From assembly GCA_905147135.1 (NCBI GenBank), contig LR990043.1, positions 11,319,057 through 11,383,056 of the forward strand: a DNA stretch of 64,000 nt, given 5' to 3'. Below, in pieces: positions 55,701-64,000 of this stretch. The notes under the pieces were generated by a model. The model saw only the letters and a list, made by a program, of their open reading frames with translations, did not search any database and was not told the origin of the DNA. Each line of letters begins with the position of its first letter. Position 1 is the stretch's first letter. This stretch comes from Blastobasis lacticolella (Eukaryota > Arthropoda > Insecta > Lepidoptera > Blastobasidae). The position numbers were made by a program, and so were the translations under genes.

Positions 55701-58700
55701 ACCACTTTCCATCAGGTGGCCCGCGTGCCTACTGTAGGTACGACATCCAAAAGGCTTCTTTTTTATCTTAGAAGATTCCAAAGAAGATCCGTCCTCGGCC
55801 CGAACACTGACGTGTGGTGTTAACAGAGAGCCCTTGATATGATAGTCTACCTAGATCAGTTATCGAGGCACTTCCCACAACCATACCACCACCTAATAAT
55901 TATAAAGGAATTGATGAAGTTCTGTGAATTGACCTCCATTTACCTCAATATCTATAATAAGGTAGTATAATATGCTTGGACAAATTCACACGGCGCCATC
56001 TAGCCCCAAAGTAAGTAAAGCTTGTGCTCGGCCGAGGATCGAACCCGGGACCTCTGCGTGGCGACCGGCATATTAACCAACTGAACCACTCATGTCGTCA
56101 AAAGTAAAAGTAAAGTATAAAACAAAGTCGCTTCCCGCCGGCTGTCCCTGTGTATCTATGTACGCTTAGATATTTTAAACGACGCAACGGATTTTGATGA
56201 GATTTTCAACATTACATCTAAGAGTGATCAAGAGGAAGGTTTATGTATATGAACTGAAATTGAAATTGAAGAGAAAAAAAGGGTAGGTAGGGGTAAAGTA
56301 GGTGTACGCGAACGAAGTCGCGCCGGGTCCACTATGCCACTGGTAAGTAAATATTTTTACATATTTTAAGTATATGCATTACACCGGTTTAACTTAATTT
56401 AAATTTACGGGTAAAACAGCTTTCCTATGTTTAACACCGCTAAACTAAATATAGTCCAATATTAAACGCTCGCGACAGAGTCGAAATATCACGCCCCATT
56501 AACCAAAGTTCAAACCAAAACAAAACATTAACGCAAGTTATGTTTCTCGAACGAACGAACTATAAGTAGCGCTTGTTGTGTCATCTATAACTTTGTATTT
56601 TTCCTCAAACTTTCATGTGTACAATGAACTGAAAAATAAATAAATAAACTATCCAGAGGATAGACAGATAAGACAAAGTCCTCCGGTACCCGGTAAATGT
56701 ATTCATGCCAAGTAACAAGGGCCAACTGTTTAAACCATTATCTATCTGAATATAATTGTGAAATTATTTGAATGTATTTTTAAGTTAATTTTTTTATATA
56801 GGATTTCTTACATAAAAAAATCTCCCACAAAGGGAAGTTAATAAAAATTCGAAAGGTACCTACTCGTGCCTACTCCGGTAGTTACAACAGTCATATCGTG
56901 ATTGCCGTGAAAAATCCCGCAACTTTACAATATAATGTATGTCATAAATTACAGTAGGCGTTCCACTAAACCTACTTAGTTCTAACTAGGTAGGAAAGAA
57001 ACGAAACCTATTGAGAAAATACAGTTAAAGCCGAATAAATAGATAAGAAGTTATTAAAATGAAATGAGCCATACATATAATCAATTATGAAATCCGTCAT
57101 GACGGCAATGGGTTGGCCTTCAGCAGGAGAATGCTCATATGTGAGGCCAGTTACGCCATCCGCACCAACAATAAACTGAAATAATATTAATTGTAATTTT
57201 TCAAAAAACCAACAAATTAAGTGTTAAGTAACATAAAACGAAACAAATTGTTGTAGGTACTAAATATTTGGCATTAAATAAGATAAAAGTAAGTTTAGTT
57301 TAAAAGGGCTGTGATTAGACATTTTGAATGTTCTACATATCCACAGCCATTTCTTTTTTCATACATACATATCGTCACGGCGTTTTCCCATAGGGGTAGG
57401 CAGATACCATATTATTCGTAAATACACTTCTTAATAAACTAGGTACTAAAAATCAATATTCATTGAAATCCAATAGTTACCTGCACTGTTTTATCAAACC
57501 AGCGATTTCCGCCGTTGGAGCTAGAGCCATTGCCGTGAATTGTTTGGGCCGCGGCCAAAGTCTGCTTAACGCTTTTATCTCCGGTGTCCCACAAGCCCGC
57601 AGGTGCGTCCAAACATAATACTGCGATACTCCTTTCGATATCATTTAAATACTTTTTGTTATTTTCATCTGCAAGTAATAGCATAAATGTTAATCGTCGT
57701 GGGTCTTCGACAGACAGGAAAAGATGATGATAATGCGACCGCATGGATCGAGAATTGTGATTTGGGATGTAGGTACTTAACTTATTATACTATTTAGAAC
57801 CTACAATACTAGAAAATACGTACGGTTAGAGTTCAAGCATCCTATTGTGAAATATGAAAGGAAATTTTTGGATTCAAAAAATTTTTACTATTACTTATAT
57901 TCAAAATAAACGCACGTTACATTGTGTAACAACAAACAACATTAATCTAGATTTATCAGTCTTCTTTATACTGCCAGCCAGGGTCCGCTCTTCTAATAGG
58001 AATGGGCTTTCAGATTTTATGAAATCAGTTTCCTAATAGCATCCTTAAGTAAAATTTTGTGGCGGTTTTGGCTTTTTACGTGCGGCGGCTGCTACCATGT
58101 GACCCGCACAATCGGCACAACCCATTAGAAATAAGCCGGTACGTCGGAGTCTTATTGTAGGTTTACCATAAAATTTTTGAATAATATTACCTTTAACAAG
58201 TAGAGCATATGCTTTGGCCCATTTATCTCTGTGTTCGGATGTAAGAATGCCGACAGGGGAATTGTCTGGCTTAGGAGACATATCAACAACTTTTTGCAAC
58301 TGTTCAAGGATTTGTGATTCGCTTAGTCTTACTCCGTCGCTGCCCCATAGATCAACACGAAATATCTAAAAATAAGTTAATTATTTATCAAAGTGAAGGC
58401 TACTCATATTTTTATATTAAATATTATTATATTTTTATATTATTAGTATTTGTCTACGTAAGCAATTTGTGCTCGTTGACAAGGCTGCCTGGGAAGCAAG
58501 CTACATAAATTATACAAGTGAACTAAGCTTGTCATTTTACTAAAATATTTACGAGAAAACGGGTTGAAAAAATGTTGTGTATTGTGTCTTATATTATATG
58601 TATCCTATCCATGTTCGTTTTACGTAAATAACTTACGTGGTTGTTATGTATGACAGTAATATGTTTAGTTCCACTATTATAAGATAACCTGTCGACGTTT

Positions 58701-61700
58701 TCGCCTGGTACTCTACATGTTCCAAAAATTTTTTTGTATTGAGCCATATCCAACGGTTTATTGCCCATTTTTTCTTGAGGAATTCTATCACTGAAATATA
58801 AATAAAGTACTGTCAGCACAAACCGGCGGTAATCTCAGAATCCAATTACTTTGAATGAATCAATACACTTAAATTCTTTTCTATTACCAATGTTTTATAG
58901 ATTTAATAGGTACTAAAAACCTACGAATAAATCAACGTCGTCTCAAAATCTAACGTCAAGCCGAAAACTGGAGAGACGCCAAGTCGTGACAGTTATAAAA
59001 AAATATATATAATTTTGGTCATGTACGTCCAATGTAGCTACCGCAAAAACGGTCCTGAAACATTGTTACCTAATTATACGGTAACCAAGTAGCGGGCAAA
59101 AGCTAGTTTTTAAGAAGTAGGTATTTATAATTTCAAAGGACATGACCATAATTTTTAAATATTTTTCTGATAACTGTGACCACTTGGACTATCATCCATT
59201 CAGCTTGATGTTGATTTCTGGAACACCCTGCACATGTATCCATATATTTTTTTCAGGAGGGGTCCCCCAGTTATTTTTTCCCCGCTATAACTATTGAATA
59301 TAATACTATTGCTAAAGTGTAAGTAACTGCAAAATAATAAAAACCGGTCAAGCGTGAGTCGGACGCGCACACCGAGATATTTAATTCGATAAAGATTTAT
59401 CTAACTCTTTAGTTTAACCAACTCACGTTTGACTGAGTTTTATTATTTATTTACACTTTCTTTAGTATTAGTCAGAGATGAGCTTTATCTCCATAACTCA
59501 TCAGCGTTAATTAACGCAATTAAAAATCTGCTTCATTCAACGGATTAACTTTTAAGATAAGAATTTCTACAACTTTAATATTGTGTATAAAATAGGTACC
59601 TGTCAATTACATCTTTGTAATTAAGAGCTGCAGATATAGTTTTCGCGGCATAATTCAGTTGATCAAGTTGGCTACCAAATCGCCTGAGCGGAAATACCAA
59701 ACCAGGGCTGGAATATACCACAACAGGGTCTCGGTAACCAAGATACGCGGTCTTTAACCACCAACTTTCGAGCCAATTTTCATGTTTCTGAGCTCTTTTT
59801 TCCAATAAAGCCTGAAAAAACATTGACTTACTTAAGTAGGTTCTATATAAGAGTATATGTCGGCGCGGGTGTAATTTTTTTATGTTTGCCACTATAAGGT
59901 GGCAAACAAGCTTACGGCCTGCCTAGTTACGGTAATAAACGTTTGTAATACCCCACGTGCTGATGACCCCGAACAGCCTTATCACCCCTTTCTTGAAGAA
60001 CTGCATGTTGTACTCTCCAGGCAAAACTTTCACTTTCACGTAATTTCGTCTTTTCTTGTTTTTTTTATACCTCTAAGGTGGCAAACAAGCTTGTGGCCTG
60101 CCTGATGGTAAGCAGTCAGCGCAGCCTATGGACGTTTTTAATACCAGGGGCATCACCCACGCGTTTGCAATCCCGTAAAAACCTTTTAACCGCTTTCTTG
60201 AAGAACTTCATGTTGTACTCTCCAGGGAAAACCTCTCCAGGTTTCCACAACCTTAGTGTGCGTGGGAGAAAGTTCCGCACAGTTCGCGACCAATTTGGCT
60301 CCAAGGTGTGAGGATGAACTCCCTGTCGATGGCGAGCGGTGCGATGATAGAATGAAGCTGTAGGTATCATGTCGAACAGTTCTTCAGAACCAACACCGTT
60401 GTACAAGCGGTAGAACACACAAAGGGCGGCGAAATCCCTCCGCTGGCTCAGCGGCTCAATACCACTTTAATATAAACATGTCAGCATCGTATTATTCCTC
60501 TTCTAACAAAAGATACTAAAGTAAATTCTGTTAGCTGTTCTCACTCACGCCAGACATATTGTCTGGCCAACACTGGAATGCAGCGCTGCAGTCGAGTTTG
60601 GAATCATGACAGCAGGAGTGGGACGCTTTCAAGCACAACATCAGCTCTACTATTAAATAGTTTGTTTCCACAAATCGCAATATTATTTATTTAGGTTATA
60701 GGCGAGCAGCATTGATGCTGATGTGTCTATATCACACAGTGTTGATTATTCCCAAACTCCTAATCGTTAAGGCGTTCATCATCAGCTCAGCAGCACAGCA
60801 TGATATAGTAGAAAAAAGAGAAGCGATTTTTTCGTAAACTTTTAGCTAGAGTATTGATACTATATGAAGGAAGACATCAAAGATTAGGAATGAAATTATA
60901 CTTACATGTAGTTTACTGCCAATGCCATCCTTAAACTCATTAACAACTCCACTCGTTACAGCAAAATCTTTCTCGTCTAAAAATGGCCTCACACTTTTCA
61001 AATATTTAGAAAGTGTATCATTCAATTTTGGTACGGGCAGTTTAGGTATGTTTTGAGAATCACCTTTTGCAGCGGTCTGATGACTAGTAACATGAAATGA
61101 GTGGGCATAAGGCATAAAATACAGGCCTTTGTGATCATACTGAAACAAGTACAAATTAAACACAATAAACATAATGGTCAGAAATCGGGATCTAATATTA
61201 TAAAGAGGAAAAGTATCTACATATAAGTTGAAAGTGCCTTCGCTGTGGCGCCGGCGTCGGTTGCTGATGCAGCTGCCGGCGCTATATACATAACTGGCGA
61301 CCCGCCTAAGTTCCCAAGGGTGTTCTCGGAGTTTCTCTATTATAATATAGATGTAAACCTAAATACATATAAACCTTCCGGAAGAACTTCTCTTAATGAT
61401 AGTGAAAACTGCACAAAATATATTGCGCGGTTTAGGAGTTAGCGGATATAGGTATAGAGAGACGCGGTAAGGGACTATATTTTACAGTATGTAAGGATAT
61501 AGAAGGATTAGGTTAGTTACTAGTTAGGTTATTGTTGTTACAAGAAAGCGCTTCGCAGGACTCCGGCGCTTCGAGTCACTGTCGACTTGCTTACTTGCTT
61601 TGTTGTCAGCAAACAAAGTGAATTGAGCTGCTTCTAGTGATCGACAAAAATAACTAAACTGGGCAGCAAGTATTGTCATTTTGGGCAACTAAAATATTTA

Positions 61701-63209
61701 TGTCGGAGTAAATTATATAAGTAGATATATCTGCAGCAGTATTATAAAAGAGAAGCAAGTCCGCATTTTATAAAATGTTTTTAGAAGCTGTTGATGATTT
61801 CCCGCATCGTAAGAGCATCGGTTAGTGTTCCATTAATATAGAGTTATTTTAGTTCATGGCGGCAGAGGAAATAGAACCCGGTAACTGTCGCTTAAGAGTC
61901 GGACCTCTTAATCACTAGTCCACCGACACTCCGATGTATAATGTAATGTATATATTTTAAACTAGCGACCCGCCCCGGTTTCGCACGGATTTTTTCGGGG
62001 TTTGTTTATTATAATATGAATGTATTATAGGTACATATAAACCTTCCGAAAAAACTTTCTAACTGATTGTGAAAACAGCATGAAAATCCGTTATACTTAA
62101 ATCTCAATGAGACTTATCATCGAATGGCAATACTCATACACACTGCTTATGTTGTTCAACTCCGCCCATATTAACCGATTGTTGCCGTTTATCAATAAAA
62201 TTTAAAATAAAATCGCATTTATGTAAAAATTTTATCTGACCATAATTGTAAAATACAGACCCTTAGATTTTAGCATATAAACATTACTTTTAACTAACCA
62301 ATTGTATAATCCTGCTGACCAATTGTATAATTCTGCTGCCCAAATAATTTTATATTAATCGTCAACAATATTACATACTTAGCCATTATCAAACAAGCCA
62401 AATATCTACTTATTTTCTGACAAATCTTGATTTAGTCAGGTACTATACTACTGCTGTTATTATTTTACAGCTGACAAAAACATATTATGCTGTCAAAATA
62501 ACTTTCTAGACTTTGATTTTTCTTGCTCACCAGATATGTAAAAAAAATAACTGTTAATTATTTTCATTTATTATTATAGGTACCTAAAGCCTCTGGACCG
62601 TGACAGACAAACAATCACTAGCAGTTGACTAGTAAGACTAGGACTACATCAAGGCTGAAGATTATGACAATGCCACAATTTTTTTTCCATGATTGAACAA
62701 ATAACAATGGGGGCAAGATCGACATTTTCGAACCTTTTTCTTTATCCAGAAAAATTTCTACTTAAATTAAACGCCAAATAGGACAGGGAAGGAAACTGGG
62801 AAAGAAACACATGTATGGATAGTGTGATATACGGGCCGCCCCAGAGAGGACATGGCACAACAAGTGAGAACACACTAGAACACAGCATGCTCTTCAGAAC
62901 AGAATTCTTATACTTCACTAGATAGAAAATAGTACTTGTGATCCAAACAAAAATTGTCAACCTAGGTTTTCTCAAATGAATTATAGCCTTAGTTTAGGAT
63001 TGAGCACAAATAAAGTAAATTCATACTAGCATACTCTTAACTACACGACCAAAACGTTTCATTCAATTTTGTGTCTTCAGGTGCTTTGACTTCCCTTGCA
63101 AGGTAAGTCCAAGTACGGGTACTTGAACAGAGCCCTATTGGCTAAAAAACTTTTATACTTATTATTATAAATATATTTTCATACTTACAGCTTTCTGTAA
63201 CTCAGCCAT
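49796..63209 (-). CDS. Crat: Carnitine O-acetyltransferase (CRAT), complete, 12 coding exons
   Basis: Reversibly transfers acetyl groups between CoA and carnitine in mitochondria and peroxisomes. Minus-strand exons: 63209-63189, 61139-60906, 59811-59600, 58790-58637, 58365-58191, 57668-57481, 57175-57075, 55465-55343, 54300-54178, 52693-52498, 50304-50167, 50017-49796. They sum to 1887 nt, 628 residues, and all phases and GT-AG sites agree. Human CRAT has 626. Landmarks: LPVPKLNDTLSKYLKSVRPF, ENWLESWWLKTAYLGYRDPV, PVGILTSEHRDKWAKAY, GGNRWFDKT, catalytic-type His343 in YEHSPAEG, STSQ at 552-555, and FMCYGPLVPDGYATCYNP. The C-terminus KSKL is a type 1 peroxisomal signal. The N-terminus (MAELQKA) shows no obvious presequence, though a 5' alternative exon could add one. 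Confidence 0.97.
50448..50897. mobile_element. CpG-rich Harbinger-like MITE in CRAT intron 11 region
   Basis: Termini GGCGCCATCTCCACGAGCGA and its reverse complement bound 450 bp, flanked by TTA on both sides (50445-50447 and 50898-50900). A three-base TTA duplication is typical of PIF/Harbinger. The interior is very GC- and CpG-rich with nested palindromes (CGCGCGGCGGGCGCGCG). It lies in the intron between CRAT exons 50304-50167 and 52693-52498. Confidence 0.75.
50979..52444 (-). repeat. Dispersed repeat (copy 2) split by a foldback insertion
   Basis: 50979-51123 and 52296-52444 are the two halves of the repeat seen intact at 1262-1552, here reversed. The junction words read ACTAAGTGAAAT and GCTTCATGCCTG. 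At copy 1 the same site reads, on the complementary strand, AAGGTGAAATGACTCATGCC. Confidence 0.75.
51124..52287. mobile_element. Foldback element, 1164 bp, with 8-bp target duplication
   Basis: Two arms of about 550 bp (51124-51676 and 51742-52287) are near-perfect reverse complements, and a loop of about 65 bp joins them. The tip reads CGTTTGTTCCCGTTGAGTCA. AGTGAAAT is duplicated exactly at 51116-51123 and 52288-52295. No reading frame of consequence. The 8-bp duplication would fit hAT, P or Merlin groups, but the tip does not begin with the usual CA of hAT, so it is left unclassified. Confidence 0.88.
52985..53325 (+). mobile_element. LINE 3' end with internal GC-rich insertion
   Basis: One frame reads RMWNELPATVFPLDRS, the end of a Jockey/CR1-type ORF. 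Then at 53225-53320 comes the tail GTGTCAGTGATGTCCATAGG ... GACCACTTTCCACCAGGTGG. Between them (about 53090-53215) lies GC-rich sequence similar to 3170-3260. Intronic in CRAT. Confidence 0.55.
53492..53685. mobile_element. MITE with ACTTGTCTTATTTG termini, copy 2
   Basis: Left CTGTTTATACTAACTTG and right (reverse-complemented) CTGTCCCAACTGACTTG. The interior AAAATCACGACTTGCCGTAT and AATCACGCTACGTGTACATT match the copy at 6602-6822. Confidence 0.65.
54668..55024 (+). mobile_element. tRNA-derived SINE family 2, longest copy
   Basis: Head 54671-54752: A-box-like TGATATAATGGCTCGGCG and B-box-like GGATTCGAACCCC. The body: GTGAGGGAAAACATCGTA, AGGCTACTGAATATGTAAC, GGTAGCAGGGTCATGGAGG, CTCCACTGTAATTACCTGAC. 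A second partial body follows at 55069-55155. Intronic in CRAT. Confidence 0.7.
55069..55155 (+). repeat. Partial SINE family 2 body
   Basis: TGGTCAGATTCCCCTGGAAC, AGGGTCATAGAAGGTCAGAT, CTCTACTGTAATTACCTGAT repeat the body of the adjacent SINE. Confidence 0.6.
55690..55745 (+). repeat. LINE 3'-tail fragment
   Basis: GGCAGCGGTGACCACTTTCC, then ATCAGGTGGCCCGCGTGCC. Same tail as at 21200-21265. Confidence 0.55.
55977..56101 (-). mobile_element. tRNA-derived SINE family 1, deleted copy
   Basis: Minus strand: head GAGTGGTTCAGTTGGTTAAT ... GGGTTCGATCCTC, then directly the 3' body GGCTAGATGGCGCCGTGTG. Compared with 9121-9386 it has lost about 130 bp of middle. Confidence 0.75.
56115..56335 (+). 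repeat. Degenerate Lep1-style dispersed repeat
   Basis: CGACGCAACGGATTTTGATGA and CGCGAACGAAGTCGCGCCGG resemble the family at 19203-19420. Intronic in CRAT. Confidence 0.4.
59884..60475 (-). mobile_element. Two 3' fragments of the Jockey-like LINE
   Basis: 60073-60475 on the minus strand reads FYRLYNGVGSEELFDMIP, RQGVHPHTLEPNWS and PRTLRLWKPGEVFPGEYN, paralogous to the end of the LINE at 35298-37262. 59884-60060 repeats only the last part (GGTGGCAAACAAGCTTACGG tail). Both lie in a CRAT intron and are 5'-truncated. Confidence 0.75.
61285..61450 (+). repeat. Dispersed repeat (CGACCCGCC family), copy 1
   Basis: ACTGGCGACCCGCCTAAG, then ATTATAATATAGATG and ATAAACCTTCCGGAAGAACT align with 61963-62100. 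Intronic. Confidence 0.55.
61812..61936 (-). mobile_element. tRNA-derived SINE family 2, minus orientation
   Basis: The minus strand has TGTCGGTGGACTAGTGATTA, then a degenerate B-box GGGTTCTATTTCC, then the CACTAACCGATGC end. The head is more decayed than at 54668. Confidence 0.55.
61963..62100 (+). repeat. Dispersed repeat (CGACCCGCC family), copy 2
   Basis: CTAGCGACCCGCCCCGGTTT, CGCACGGATTTTTTCGGGG, then ATAAACCTTCCGAAAAAAC and GTGAAAACAGCATGAAAATC. A common lepidopteran repeat start. Confidence 0.6.
62110..63188. other. First CRAT intron, distal part
   Basis: AT-rich, no recognised repeat or gene. The donor of the first coding exon is at 63188 on the minus strand. Confidence 0.45.
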
Positions 63210-64000
63210 TACTGTAGAGAAATTAAAATAAAATATGAATAAAGTGTCAAATAACTTCCTTAGCTTAATATAACTCAAGTGCAAAAAGATAAAAATGAAA
63301 CTATGTACTTTGAACTTTATAGAATAAACTTCTTTATCTGATAATCATTCATTTGATTATTAAATAACTTCTTAAGCATTGGAACCAGCTGTTAGATACT
63401 GTGCAAGGGGATCCTTGTTATTGTCATGTTAGAGGTACAGATAAGAGACTAATTTTATATTTTTGTTCCCTTTTTATCTTTCTACTACTATATTGTACTT
63501 ACTTGTGTTTCTAAACTTTGTACTTGTTCCTGATAGCCTAAGTGCCATTACAATTTAACGTCTGCGTTTATAAGAAGTGAAAGTTGAAGTGACTAAAAAA
63601 CAATCCGGTTATGCTACGTTTACAGCTGGTTTTTTTTTCTTTCGTTTACAGGCACTAAATAAAATGATTATACCTACTATCTATACACTATCAAAACAAT
63701 AAATACAATTTTTAAACCAAAATGTAAGTTGTACGAGTTAGATTGCTTGTAATTAAATTCAAGTAACTCTCGAGTTTATAGTTTATTCACATTCAAATTC
63801 AGCCAATAAAAATATTTCAAACTTGGCAGAAATTTGTGTATTGTGGATGGGCAATTGATGGCAGCAAGCACAGATTACTATACACAGTAGTGTTGCCAAC
63901 TAGGCTAACACGAAATGTGCTAAACTGCTGTTAAAAAAATGCCAAAGATATGCTAATTTTTTTAATAAAGTGCTAAAATAATATGCCAAAACTGTATATT
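63210..64000. other. Upstream region of CRAT
   Basis: AT-rich, without recognisable coding sequence. It should hold the CRAT 5' UTR and promoter on the minus strand, but no TATA or initiator could be singled out. Confidence 0.35.

Overview
The window looks like a piece of a lepidopteran (moth or butterfly) nuclear genome. It is AT-rich and intron-rich, it carries single-copy animal genes on both strands, and it is crowded with repeats of kinds common in Lepidoptera: tRNA-derived SINEs, 5'-truncated Jockey-like and RTE-like LINEs with stereotyped 3' tails, R4/R2-like elements with restriction-type endonuclease domains, and many short inverted-repeat DNA elements. The assignment to Lepidoptera rests on recognising these repeat styles and on protein similarity recalled from memory, not on a search.

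Five host genes can be assembled exon by exon with matching splice phases. From left to right they are: (1) the last six coding exons of the kinesin-2 associated protein KAP3 (+, 1037-6963; its 5' part lies outside the window); (2) a two-exon bublin coiled-coil/UPF0184 gene (+, 31431-31981); (3) a three-exon NDUFS6 complex I subunit gene (-, 33436-32783), convergent with the previous gene; (4) Rab14 (+, 39517-43641, four coding exons); (5) a complete 12-exon carnitine O-acetyltransferase gene (-, 63209-49796), 628 residues with a C-terminal peroxisomal SKL signal. These genes do not form an operon or a pathway. CRAT and NDUFS6 both serve mitochondrial or peroxisomal energy metabolism, and KAP3 and Rab14 both serve membrane and cargo transport, but nothing suggests co-regulation.

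The rest is mostly mobile DNA. 8.5-14.8 kb: a hAT-like MITE, a tRNA-derived SINE, and three copies of a 1.3-1.4 kb inverted-repeat element with a proline/glycine-coding minisatellite in its core, two of them head to head. 15.8-18.6 kb: a damaged non-LTR element with N-terminal zinc finger, YLDD reverse transcriptase and C-terminal nuclease-like region, split by a 189-bp MITE with a CAG target duplication. 19.6 kb: a THAP-like relic. 21.3-26.4 kb: two related TA-flanked pogo-like elements and an R4-like endonuclease fragment. 27.3-30.4 kb: a decayed Jockey-clade LINE. 33.6-38.5 kb: a nest of MITE, Jockey-like LINE and RTE LINE. Introns of Rab14 and CRAT hold further MITEs, including a GC-rich Harbinger-like one (50448-50897) and a 1164-bp foldback element with an exact 8-bp target duplication and a recognisable empty site (51124-52287).

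I found no large undescribed gene system. The most promising material is a set of apparently unclassified terminal-inverted-repeat elements and the local duplication of exon ends inside two successive KAP3 introns.
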